Shown: piece by piece, positions 46,301 through 56,844 of the stretch
Numbering within the stretch: the stretch's first letter is position 1
Layout of the letters: the number at the start of each line of letters is the position of its first letter
From: Beroe forskalii
Lineage: Eukaryota; Ctenophora; Nuda; Beroida; Beroidae
Length of the DNA: 64,000 nt
Assembly (NCBI GenBank): GCA_011033025.1
Contig: WFMF01000203.1
Span: 186,001-250,000 of the forward strand
Direction: 5' to 3'
Program-made: the position numbers and the translations under genes
Notes under the pieces: model-generated
What the model saw: only the letters and a program-made list of their open reading frames with translations
What the model was told of the DNA's origin: nothing
Database searches by the model: none

Positions 46301-47855
46301 CAATGACTTGATAGTTCCATCTTTGCATGAACATTATGAATGTAGAAAACCCTCAAGAAGGTGCTTAAATTGAAGTAAGATAAATATCCTCTCATGAGTC
46401 ATGCCAAATTTCACCTCTGGAGACTGTGCACTGCCTATTCCTCAAAAGGGCTGACAAGCTACTGCGAATGAGTATCCAACAGCACAGAGTCCTTGCCACC
46501 ATTGAAGAACTACATCTACATACTCCTAGAGGTCTACTTGTTGTCAACTGCACGACCCTGGCCAAAAGCTTCGTGACGAATGTGAGCGTATCACAATAGA
46601 CTAAAGTTATGTTCAAATATTAAAGTGTTTATATCTTAATCTATTTCTCATGCCAGAAAACAAATTTTCAGACTTAGAGTATAAATCATAATGTTCCCCT
46701 TTTTAAAACTTGTTGATAAATTTGGATATTCATCCCATAGCACGATGACAATAAGTGAGCATGATCCTAAATGCGAATTCCCAAAATATTGAACTTAGCG
46801 TTTAGATTCCCCGCTAAACCTAGAAGTTGAGTATAATCATGCCCTAGTATTGAAAACATATAATAACTTCAGATTTTCGGCCATAATATTGATGCGAAAA
46901 AGTGGGCGTGGTCCAAAATGCCCAAAATATTGGTGTAAGCGTTTTTACAATTGCTTAAATCGATTCCTCGTGCCAAAAAACCTAGGATTCGAGTATAATC
47001 ATGCCCTAATTGGACATATATAATAACTTCAGATTTTCGGCCATAATATTGATGCAAAAAAGTGGGCGTGGTCCAAAATGCCCAAAATATTGGTGTGTTG
47101 TTTTGACAATTGCTTTAATCGATTTCTCGTGCCAAAATACCTAGGATTCGAGTATAATCATACCCTAATTGAAGACGTATAATAAATTCAGATTTTCGGC
47201 CATTAATATTGATGCAAAAAAGTGGGCGTGGTCCAAAATGCCCAAAATATTGGTGTAAACGTTTTGACAATTGCTTTAATCGATTTCTCGTGCCAAAATA
47301 CCTAGGATTCGAGTATAATCATACCCTAATTGAAGACGTATAATAACTTCAGATTTTCGGCCATAATATTGATGCCCAAAAGTGGGCGTGGTCCGAAATG
47401 CCCAAAATATTAGTTTTAGCGTTTAGAAAATTGCTTTAATCGATTTCTCGTGCCAAAAAACCTAGGATTCGAGTATAATCATGTCCTAGTTTATATCATA
47501 TGAAAACTTACGATTTTCGGCCATAATTTTGATGACAAAAAGTGGGCGTGGCCCATAATGACCAAAATATTGGTTCTAGTACCTAGATTTTGGTTTTAAA
47601 CGATTCCTCGTGCCGAAAAACATTGGGTTAGAGCATAATCATGCCCTAGTTGCTTTTGAATAAATTTTTAACAATTTTTCTTAAAAATTCCCACGGTCAA
47701 AAAAGGGCGTGGCCAACCAGAGGGTTCCGGGCATCGAAAATTTGAATAAATTTTTTTGGTGGCTCTAGACACCTATTAGAGTCCATTGAGCCACTAAAAC
47801 CTTAGTAAGGAATTTTTTTGCAGATACCCTACATATAACAATATAATTCCCTTAC
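43316..47855. mobile_element. Long-inverted-repeat element, copy C (left tip missing)
   Basis: Same arms, ~177 bp subrepeats and core as copies A and B. The right end ATTCCCTTAC-TA is intact (47846-47857). The left tip TAGTAAGGG is missing, and the element begins at GGAATCATGTGG directly against the XKR exon. A 1.3 kb element is inserted in the core at 44580. Copy C lies exactly between the truncated XKR exon and the left edge of the large inverted duplication. Confidence 0.88.
44580..45875. mobile_element. 1.3 kb non-autonomous element with 8 bp target duplication
   Basis: Ends CTTACCTTCCAAAA and TTTTGGAAGGTAAG; CATGTAAT is duplicated (44572-44579 and 45876-45883), and copy A gives the empty site. 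TCCCCTCGGTAGCAG recurs near both ends. The inside has about four units of ~180 bp marked by CAGCCCGCCGCAGGCGAAAA and then CAGCCAGCCGTAGGCAAAAA, followed by a pyrimidine-rich tract (45350-45620). No transposase. An 8 bp duplication fits hAT or related superfamilies; the ends are not typical hAT, so the superfamily is open. Confidence 0.88.
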
Positions 47856-48500
47856 TATTAATCTTCCATCGCTTTCCTCTCTGATTTTTACTAGTGCCTA
47901 GATCATGACTCTTAGAAGTTTAGAGAAGAATGCCTGTGATCTTCAGACTTCTAATTCTATCAATCTATCCTATCTCTAAGTCTGCTAGCCTACACGTTTG
48001 TAGTTAATATCGTTGAATTTAAAACAATAATTAATTTATAATCAATCATTTTCGAATTGTTTTTCGTAATAGTTTTTATCAGTTTTTCAAAGTTCAAAAT
48101 ATAGTTACAGTACATTGACAAGGTACGAATAGCCCCAGCAGTAATAGTATCTCAAAAACTCTGACAGTACCTAACATTCGTTGCAAAAATGTTATTTTTT
48201 AGATTTCTTACAGGTTACAATGGCCTACTATAACTGTTCCTACTTTATAGCAGTCAAATTGCCAAAAATACACCCGAATACAATGTTGTTCGTACTGCCA
48301 GAAACAAGGAAAATAATCGGACAAAGTATTGTGTTCCTATTTGTGTTGCTCTGTGCTATCATACTGGGATGGGTCCTGCACTCTTCTAGCACTCTTGTAA
48401 CCAGATACTCTCATTGTACAAAATCGAATATTTGCTCTCGTATTCAATTTCACGGATCATTGTTACCGCCTTGTTACCTGCCTGTGAGTACTGAGTAGAA

Positions 48501-49166
48501 CTAATCAATAATCACTGCTCTTCTCAGGATACGATCAATTAATAAGAACTTATGATAGATATTTTCAATATTCAGTTGGACAGATTCACTTACTATTTTG
48601 AGATGTTGCTCAATCTTCGATATCCCGCTCTCCGAAAAAGATATCTTTTTCTTGTTAGTTTCAGATGCATCTTCCAGCAGTTTTATTTTAGATTCCATCT
48701 CTGAGATTTTGTTCTCTAGTTCTGCTCTGAATGAGTGGTCATCCACTTCTGTATTTGAACTTACATTATCAGTATCTTCACCGCACCAGATCTCTTCAGT
48801 AGCCTCAATCCCTAATTTTTCTCTCTGTTCATTACCAGCCATATCATCATCCTGACCATCTTTTGAGATTTCTTCTTGATTCCTTTCTAATCCCGTATTT
48901 CCTGATTTTGTTTTCTGGCCATTATCTTTATCCTGATCCTCTTTTGAGATTATTCCGTTCCCGCCTTCTTTTTCCTCTGCAGCTGTTACACCATTTTCTG
49001 TCTTAGTCTCTGCTGAAAATTTCGAGCCGTTTTCTTGTTGACTCTCGTTTGGCCCCGTATCTTTTTCTTCTGTATCCCCTGAAAACGACGCATCGTTTCC
49101 TTGTTTCATTTCCACTGGATTTTCAGTAAGCACTGACTCACTTTCTTTAGGATTTTCTGATGGCAT
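48501..49166 (-). CDS. Acidic coiled-coil protein, left-arm copy (hypothetical)
   Basis: A 221-residue frame, not assigned to any family. Residues 1-145 are very acidic and Gln/Asn/Glu-rich (MPSENPKESESVLTENPVEM), likely disordered. Residues about 146-185 (AELENKISEMESKIKLLEDA) have heptad spacing typical of a coiled coil, followed by ISKIEQHLKI. The exon is preceded in both arms by a pyrimidine-rich acceptor (TTTGTTTCCTCAG in the right arm), and a donor-like GTAAGT follows the ...EQHLKI codons, so the true exon may end there. The right-arm twin keeps the same frame through two multi-residue length differences, which suggests real coding sequence. It points outward, toward the XKR gene on its side. 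Confidence 0.55.
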   Translation of the reverse strand: MPSENPKESESVLTENPVEMKQGNDASFSGDTEEKDTGPNESQQENGSKFSAETKTENGVTAAEEKEGGNGIISKEDQDKDNGQKTKSGNTGLERNQEEISKDGQDDDMAGNEQREKLGIEATEEIWCGEDTDNVSSNTEVDDHSFRAELENKISEMESKIKLLEDASETNKKKISFSESGISKIEQHLKIVSESVQLNIENIYHKFLLIDRILRRAVIID

Positions 49167-49565
49167 TATTCCTTTTCCCTTCGATTTCCTGACTTCTATG
49201 AAGTATTGCTCTTTGATCTACCTATCCAGGTGATTGTCTCTGGATTCACATGCTGACAGCTGAGGAAACAAAATGTTTACAAAACAAGAGTTTCGTTTTC
49301 AGCAGGAAAATAGTAAAACTGATTTTTGGAACAAGAATTGTGTCGGGAGGCGCAATTCTTGTTTGGATGCCCACCCTGATATTTTGGTATTGAGCATAAT
49401 GACTTGAGAATGTACCAATAATTTGAGGCCCAAAATCTTTTAAAACATAGTCTCGATTTGCGATTGTACGAGTTACGAAAACGGGCTTCAAAATTTCGGA
49501 AAATCCTATGTCATTTCTTCCAATAGTAGGTAGCCTAAATCTATCGGACAATTCGTTGTTCACAC

Positions 49566-50820
49566 TTCATCTGGATTTGCAGGAACACGCTGGAATGGAC
49601 TGCACCAAGTCACGGTGCCACCAACACCAGTGGATGAGTGAAAGGATGCTCGTTTCATGACAGTCCCCATATCCTACCGTACCTATCTCTGAGTCAATGA
49701 AGGATCTGTGCATCCGTGCACATTTCCTGGGAGTGATCTTATGCTGAGGTGTTGTCAGAAATGACAACCCAGTCGGCCGGGACACTACCCATCTCTTGGT
49801 GCTTCATTATGACATTGCTCCACTGAGATATTATGACACCTGGCATGGGGAATGACATGACAATGAGTGCAGCGAACCAGTTGTTTCAAAACCAAAGACA
49901 TCAGATTGGTTAGGAAAGCAATATGGGTTAGCCCTTTCAAAGATTTATTGAGAAGATGTATTATTTGTATATAATAACAGGATCCTGAGATGCATGCGGC
50001 TGTGACACTGTTCCCTCAACTTTGGCGCACAAGTGAAGCAGTGTGGGCCAGAGACGTTGTGGGCTCTGAGCACTCTGACCCTACGGCTGCCTTGGTTTCA
50101 GGCCCGTAGCCAGTATTTTTTTCGGGAGGGGCCCTTGCGCTGCGAGCGAAGCGAGCAAGCTGCGCCAGGGGTCTGGGGCGCAGCCCCCAGTAGGGTCCAG
50201 GTGCGAGCCCCTGCCAGGGGGGTTAGGGGGCGAAGCCCTCGAAAAATTTTAGGGAAATTAGGGTGCTGCATGATGATTTTTACAATAAAGAAATGTACCA
50301 GTACAGGACGATATTTGTCAAAATTAGAGCATCGAAAAAGTATATACTCAAATATAAACGAGCTATAACAGTCAGAATAAGATTAAACTGCCACTATTTA
50401 ACCAAGCCAAAGTATATAATTATGATTATCATTCAAAAAACTTTTATTCTATGTTTTGAAATGGTACCTTTTCTTCCGAGGGGGGCTGCAGCCCCCCTAG
50501 CCCCCCCTCTGTCTACGGGCCTGCTTGGTTTATAGATGCATTGGTTTTAAAGATGTTTTGGAGAGGTGATAGCGGTTGTGTGGCTATCGTCAAGAGGTGG
50601 AGAGATGGCAGAGCTGTTAATGGACAGATGTGGCTGTGATGGGGATGGTGGCTTCGCGGACTTTCAAACGGTGGGTGACAGATTCTTGCAGCGCCCTGAC
50701 TCCTTACCATTCATGGTACTTAATATGCGCCGCCAGAAATGGCGAGGAAGTATTGGGAGTAGGGTGCAGTGTGTAGAGTATAACATCAGCATACACACTT
50801 ATATTATTTATTATTATTAG
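49566..50820. other. Segment present only in the left arm
   Basis: The right arm passes from ATTGTTTATTCATATTGACG directly into the block starting ACGAATTGTCCGATAG (about 61840), whereas the left arm has about 1.25 kb between these points. It holds the hAT-like MITE at 50099 and otherwise no recognisable gene. The frame at 49567-49785 contains TVGYGD by chance. It could be a left-arm insertion or a right-arm deletion. Confidence 0.7.
50099..50523. mobile_element. hAT-like MITE, 425 bp, with 8 bp target duplication
   Basis: Starts CAGGCCCGTAGCCAG and ends CTACGGGCCTG, with CTTGGTTT duplicated on each side (50091-50098, 50524-50531). GC-rich ends with GCTGCGAGCGAAGCGAGCAA and CCAGGGGGGTTAGGGGGCG-type runs flank an AT-rich middle. 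CAGG...CCTG ends and the 8 bp duplication are the hAT signature. Confidence 0.92.
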
Positions 50821-51419
50821 TAAACAATAAATGCGAAAGTAAGTTATCTAGCGATCCTGAAAATTTCGTGCAAAAATAATGAAAAACCGTTTTGAAATTG
50901 CGAACCGAGAAAGTTAAAATGGCGACATTTTCAAAAGTTTTTGGCCTAATTACATTCGACCCCTCTGTCTTACTGCAATTTTACAAAACTCAAACAACAG
51001 TAACAACAACGATACGATGGGAATTCCAATTTGAGCTCCAATACTATTTAAATTTTCATCAAAAAAAGAAAATTTGAAAATTAAAAAACAACAACAACAA
51101 AAGCTAGCAAACATCTCAAACACGGGTTGGCACTGAGTAATCTCACGCATAGCATAATATATGTATTATGTACTAACATAATCGAATTAACGAGACAAAA
51201 GCAAAAGCAAAAGTTGTCACTAAACACTATTGCTCTCGACATCAGCACTTCACCAACACGTTATAGAAAGAGAAGCAAATACTTATACGCTGATCGTGTT
51301 ACATAGCAGCAATATAAAAAGTAATGTTTTTCTTTTTGTTTTTGATTCTAAAGTTCAAGATCAAGACTACTTTCGCATAATCAATAAACGGTGTAAACAG
51401 AAGTAGCACAATCTGTAAA

Positions 51420-51787
51420 GAGTGTGGAGAAGTGCAATAGTGCACTTACAAGTACAACTGTCATGTATAATGTACACCAAGTATAACAGTCATGTACAGT
51501 GTACACTGTACACTTGGTACAACAGTGATCATGTACATTGTACAGTATACACTATAATACACTATGCAGTCCTTTGTACAACAGTCATGTACAATGTACA
51601 CTAGGTAAAACAGTCAAATACAATACTCATGTACAGTGTACCAAGTACAAATACAATGTAAGAATGTACTACATGGTACCTATGACATTGAATATGATAG
51701 CATTGATTAAATCAATGCTATCAGTATCATATTCAATGTCATAGGTACCATGTAGTACATTCTTACATTGTATTTGTACTTGGTACA
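51420..51787. repeat. TGTACA short-palindrome cluster and a 150 bp near-perfect palindrome
   Basis: 51440-51625 is built of ACAGTCATGTACAATGTACA-like units. 51638-51787 is a long palindrome centred in ATTGATTAAATCAAT, with arms containing TGTACTACATGGTACCTATG on both sides and few mismatches. The right duplication arm (about 60960-61035) has only one half of this palindrome, so the second half is an arm-specific inverted duplication. Confidence 0.88.
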
Positions 51788-52161
51788 ACTACATTGTAAA
51801 TTTTAATAGTGCATCATAATATACTAATATACTTCAGCACTTCTGTACTGTAGTTTGTAGATTAAAATACACTTTATTCAACATATATGCATATTGATAT
51901 AGGCAAGTACAGCTGTAGAAACACGTTTAGAATATCATGCAAAGGAAAGTGTAAACCACCTGGTTTTGAAATCTTGCACAGCTGAACAATTACTTTGCAA
52001 CTCAAATTAACTTGACAGGAATGAAATACCGAGTACACGAGTGCGGTTGTATCAGGTTACCTGCAGACCTTATATCATTGATACTATAAACAGGAAATGG
52101 TCGAATCAAGCCGAAACAAGAGAAAAAACCGAAACCACCCCGAAAACAACCCAAAAACCTC

Positions 52162-52568
52162 GGGGCCATCCATAAGAGACGTCTGCAAAGACATGGGAGG
52201 GGGGAGTCTGGACAATCCGTATTTATCATAAATTTTCTAGTGAAAAACTAGCTAAATCGACCAAAATTTTCATAAATTTTATGAAAATTTTGGTCGATTT
52301 GGCTAGTTTTTCACTAGAAAATAGCTTCGATTATTTAGAATTTTGACTTAGATTTAAGATGTTCGACATTGAGTCAAATATTTGAGAAAACCATTTGAGT
52401 CACCATATTTGAGAAAACGGACATGAAAATGATGACATTAAAAGATTTTGAATGAAAATGCGGACGTCCAGATGGGGGTATTTCAGATTGCGGACGTTTG
52501 CGTACAACTACAAGGGGGGGGGGTCTAAAATAGCGGAAATTTTGCGGACGTACTTTATGGATGGCCCC
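52162..52568. mobile_element. MITE with GGGGCCATCCATAA ends and a hairpin core (left-arm copy)
   Basis: Ends GGGGCCATCCATAAGAGACG and the inverse GCGGACGTACTTTATGGATGG followed by CCCC; CTC lies on both sides. Inside is a strong hairpin at about 52232-52322 made of TTTTCTAGTGAAAAACTAGC and GACCAAAATTTTCATAAA with its inverse. The mirrored copy is at 60216-60656, so it predates the duplication. Confidence 0.85.
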
Positions 52569-52574
52569 CTCCCC

Positions 52575-52745
52575 GAATCAAGCCGAAACGATCCGAAAAG
52601 ATCCGAAACAAGAGAATCAACCCGAATTTCAAATTCAACCCACACCCTAACCCAGGTTGATTCGCTTGTTTCGGGTTGTACTTGTTTCGCTTGTTTCGGG
52701 TTGATTCGCTTGTTTCGGGTTGATTTGCTTATTTCGCCTCGTTGT
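52575..52745. repeat. GCTTGTTTCGGGTTGATTC minisatellite (left-arm copy)
   Basis: Short tandem units of CGCTTGTTTCGGGTTGATT on one side of the MITE, with related CCGAAACAAG pieces on the other. The right-arm counterpart at about 60000-60180 has more units (GAAACAAGCGAAACAACCC). Confidence 0.8.
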
Positions 52746-53279
52746 ATTATCGACTATGCGTATTCATCTGTCAAAATTAAAAGCCCGTTGAAATACTTGT
52801 AAAATGCAAATGTGAAAAAAATAAGGCCAGCAATGCTTGTTCATCAGAAAAAAGGGCAAGAAAAACTAAAAGGCCAGAAAATTTGCGTACCTACCCAAGC
52901 AATTTAAATTTTTGTGAGGAACTGGAAATTCACGCTGTGTATTGGATCAGGATATCCACAATCCAATGGGCTGCAGATAGACTCTTGAAGTTGAAGTTGA
53001 CGATGATTTGATGGATCCAATGAAAGAATGTAGGTACTAAACTTCAAACTCTTGTAATATAACACTTCGTGCGTTCAACTTCACTTGTCACTTCACCTGC
53101 AGTACGCCGTTCTTTCAATCCACCGCATGACCAAAAGGGACTCCACCAATTGCGTTTGAATTGTAAATCATAAATTGCAAATGTTTATGTAAAGGGACGG
53201 GCAGGCCTAATAATAATGCATATGAAGATTTGAAAATTTTTATTCTGAGATAGGTACTGGCTGAACTGGCACAATTGAA

Positions 53280-53596
53280 ATGGTGCCATTCATGACGCCA
53301 ATGGTGATATAATTGCGATGACGATGGCAATGATTCCAATGGTGCCACTAATGGTTCCATTTTAAATGGCGCCATTGGTACCATAGGTGCCTATATGGCA
53401 CCAATATTACCATTGGCGCCAATGGCACCATTGACACCAATAAATCCAATGGTGCCAAATGTTCCATTGGTGCCAATGGCACCATTGTCGCTATTTGAAT
53501 GGCACCATTGCTACTATTTGCTATTGGTGCCAATGGCACCATTGTTACATTTGGCACCATTGGTGCCATTGGTACCAATGGCATCATTGTCACCAA
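53280..53596. repeat. ATTGGTACCAAT/GGTGCC palindromic satellite (left-arm copy)
   Basis: Dense repeats of CCAATGGTGCC, GGCACCATTGG and ATTGGTACCAAT, every unit nearly self-complementary. The right-arm counterpart (about 58400-59225) is longer. Reading frames here give Met-Val-Pro-Leu-Ala-Pro repeats on both strands, a result of the period and not evidence of a gene. Confidence 0.9.
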
Positions 53597-56500
53597 CCCA
53601 GCCGGCACAAAGAAACGAAACCAAAAATAAACCAATAAAAAACGTTTTTCTTTGGTTTAATTTTGGTTTTCGTCAAACGTTATTTCTAAACGTTTTTGAT
53701 ACGTTTAATAGACGGATCTGTAGAAACGTTTACACCAAAACCAAAATTAAACGTTTCTGATACGTTTATTTTTGGTTTATCTATAACGTTTTCTACAAAA
53801 CCATAAATAAACGTATGTGGAACGTTTATTTATGGTTCACAGAAAACTAATTTGTGGATTGAAGTTTCGTTCCATAGAAACCTCAAGTAAACGTTTAAAA
53901 AATGTGTATTTTTCGTTCACGAAAAACCTGTTTATCACAAACCCTATGTGTAGCACCCACAAGGGCTTTGAAATGAAACTTAATCAGTTAATCAGTACAA
54001 TAACCATGGAATCCTCCTGGACTTGCGACGGGAAGATCCACACCCAAGAATACCACGAGTCCCCAACCTAGTTGGGACTCGACGGAACCCCGGAATAGCA
54101 ACACTGGGCACTGGGCAGGAAGTCTCTTCCAGTTCCCGTATCCATGTTGGCGACACCAACATGGGAGGTACGGGATTCGTTCCCATCCCAGCCCTGGCAA
54201 CAGAACAAGAACAAACAGCATCACCGCCCTTTCTTTCACTTTCAGTCTTCGTGTTTCTCAGCAAATTTCACTGCCGCTTTCAGCTCTCTTTTCTTTCTTC
54301 ATACCCCAGCTCATGCTTGACTGCATCACTGACACTCCTCAAACTCACTCTTGAATTGCTCACATTTACTCTGCTGTAGCCGAGTTTCCTGATTTTTGAT
54401 CGGAGTCCGCCTCAACTGATGAATCGATCCAGCTGCTGACTCTGCTCTTGCTCTCTTGACAAGAAAACCGCAGACAGCTGTCAAAACCAAATTTGACTGA
54501 GTAGACTAGACTTGTCAAACTTCATCACTGCCGTCTTGCAGTACAGTTGACCTCGTCCCACTTTTCACCAAACACAGCATTGAAAGTTCATTTCCTTCGC
54601 CACACTGTAATAATAATAATAATAGAATTTTGGCCACGCGGCCAACTCTAATCAATCATATAAACCCCTATTGTCTCTACCCTATTCCATTTCACACAAT
54701 AATCAATTTTGAGTTATTTGTGCATTAGGCACACTTTTCGCGAGTTCCATGAAAAACCCGTCAGTTCTTCACTGTCATCATATCGCAGGGATTTTGTCCC
54801 TCGATACAATACGTCCATTTCTTATGAACCAGTGTTTGTCCGGGACATCACTGATTTTCTTCTTCAACTCCTTAACCAGTTGACGTTGCTTATCTCTTTC
54901 CTCCTTGTCCATGTCAGGTGTAATGAACACATTATGAAACGAAGAGTTTTTGAGATATTTCTTTCCTCTCATAACGAATTTTGCATCTTCATCAGTTTTG
55001 AATTTCACCAAAACTGGAACTATGCGACCACTTGTGGTGTCACCCAGCTTTCCTAGAAAATCAAAATCTTCAATTTCTATCTTCCTGTCAGTTGCACTGT
55101 GCAGATTTTCTAGCGAGAATTTAATGCATAATCTTTGAACACTATATAACTAAAAGTAAGTATATAAGGCCCCAAAACCGCAAAAGAGTCGTCGCTGAAT
55201 TATCTCCCTTAAAATTGGATGAGGCCGTTCAAACCCATGCGACTCCTCCGAACACACTTTGGGTCCACGTAACTCATCATATCGTAACGTTTAATGCCTG
55301 AATAAATCAAAAGTAGCGATTAATTTCAATAAGTTAATTTCAATAAGCGATTAATTTCAATAAGTTCTACAAAACGTCCGTGCTAACTCACGTGCAAAAT
55401 TGTAGCATTGGAACCTAATTTCACGCCCATTAATCGTATTTACTTACTATTTGAACTTGTTTTAACAAAATCAAGTCGAAAATCCCATGTATATATTGAT
55501 TTCTTGAAATGCCCTAATTTCTACAAAACTTCCGCGTGAATTCACGTGCAGTACAATTTCATCTCCTATTTTCCATCATTTTTGACTAACAGGCAACAGT
55601 ATACCATGAAAAGGTCACTATAACATCACTAAGTGCGGCAGCAGAACGTTTTTTCGCCAAAAACCTATTTTAACCATTTTACAGCTCAATTTTTAGAGGC
55701 TTTCAGAGGCCGCATTTCACACCTGATTGCCCTGAAAATTGTTTCATAGCTAAATCTTAAGGAACATAAGCAACTTACCAATTTAAAACATGATCCGATG
55801 AAAACTGATTTAGTTATAGATGTTCAAATTGGCGCAAAATAACATTTTATTTTTAAACATGGTTCTACTCTCTCTTTTTCTGCGGATTACCGCTTTGCAA
55901 GGGCGTAAACTCGTGCCAGCTGTGGACAAAGGCTTGTGCTATATTGTGCAAATACGTTGCAATTTGCTGATAAGAAAATTGCTTAATCAACACGCACAAA
56001 AAACTGATAGATAGCGAATGAATAAGAAATAAACGAAAATAAACCAAAAATAAACCAAAAATAAACCTTATCATACGAACACAAGGAAACCTTTTACCCT
56101 TACAATTATATCCCCCGTCCTGCTTCTGTCTGTAAATTGTGCCTTGCAAGGCAAATACTGTGGTTAATAACTAGTTTTATTACTTTTTTAAGACCATAAG
56201 TGTACTCATACTGTATACTCATGGTCGACGGAGGACTCACTATAGTCCAATTCAGGGTGTCCTAGGAGACCCAGACAGTAAGAAATAATTTAGTGATGAA
56301 ATGATTAATCAATTGGTTTATTTATAGTTTCGAGGATACCAATCAGAAACGTTTTTGAAAACGATTTATAAACCATAAATAAACAGAAACCACAGTACCT
56401 AATTTTCGGAGTGAATTTCCGTTTTAATAACCGTTTCTGTTTGACGTTTATTAAACGTTTCCCTAGAAACGTTTATAAAACGTAAATTCTAAACCGAATG

Positions 56501-56611
56501 TATGCTAAAAAACGTTACGCTAAAAAACGTTTAATAAACGTTATTTCGTTTCGTTACGGTTTCCAAAAAACGTTTAATAAACGTTTTTTAAACGTTTTTT
56601 GGCCGGCTGGG
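53597..56611. mobile_element. 3.0 kb AAACGTTT-rich element inserted in the left arm
   Basis: Ends CCCAGCCGGC and GCCGGCTGGG; the right arm (about 58490) gives the empty site CCAATGG, implying that only AA was duplicated. Both ends are packed with AAACGTTTAT and ACCAAAAATAAACC motifs (53610-53960 and 56030-56600). The interior has a LINE-ORF1-like exon on the minus strand and a perfect CCATGTTGG-CGACA-CCAACATGG hairpin near 54141. No transposase was recognised, so the superfamily is unknown. Confidence 0.8.
54778..55138 (-). CDS. LINE ORF1-like nucleic-acid-binding fragment
   Basis: The minus-strand frame reads VQRLCIKFSLENLHSATDRK, then IEIEDFDFLGKLGDTTSGRI, then VPVLVKFKTDEDAKFVMRGK, then NVFITPDMDKEERDKQRQLV and ends WFIRNGRIVSRDKIPAI. 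The pattern (R.hRLGK-like region, RP.hV.F.....A..hh...K.LK...., a ..D.....R..Q..L..EL block and a final ..R.GRIV) resembles the RRM and C-terminal part of ORF1-type proteins of non-LTR retrotransposons, which bind the element RNA. A TAG acceptor-like site lies right before the first residue. Only ~120 residues; no coiled coil or ORF2 beside it. It could also be a captured exon. Family call from motif memory. Confidence 0.4.
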
Positions 56612-56844
56612 AATGGTGGACCCTATCACCATTGGTACCATTAGCGATCGCCATTGGATGTTAATGGAACCATTGAAATGAATGCCATTGAAACATACTA
56701 AGTCGCCATGCACCAATTAATTGAAAATCAACAGTATAGCGACAATTCCAGCGCCGATCAGCGCCGATCGGCGCCGATCAGAGCTGATTGGCGCCGGACG
56801 GGCGCTGATCGGCTTGCCGGTCAATGGTCATTGCCTTCATAAAT

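Larger units (their letters stand above)
47858..56715. repeat. Left arm of a large inverted duplication
   Basis: From TTAATCTTCCATCGCTTTCC at 47858 inward this arm is the reverse complement of 63549 back to about 58385. Shared landmarks in order: the coiled-coil frame, the TGTACA-rich stretch, the GGGGCCATCC MITE, the GTTTCGGGTTGATTCG minisatellite, the GGATCAGGATATCCACAATCC block and the ATTGGTACCAAT satellite. Arm-specific differences are an extra segment 49566-50815, an extra inverted copy making a hairpin at 51638-51787, and the 3 kb insertion 53597-56611. Apart from indels the arms look about 90% or more identical. Confidence 0.93.

Noticed and set aside
49246-49563. 105-codon minus-strand frame next to the coiled-coil exon
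   Set aside because: The right-arm counterpart is not open over the same stretch, so the frame is not conserved, unlike the coiled-coil frame.
49567-49785. TVGYGD, the potassium-channel filter signature, in a minus-strand frame
   Set aside because: No pore helix or membrane segments around it, and the frame is short; taken as coincidence.
53348-53760. Met-Val-Pro-Leu-Ala-Pro repeat frames, also at 58404-59104
   Set aside because: The satellite is self-complementary and its period keeps all such frames open.
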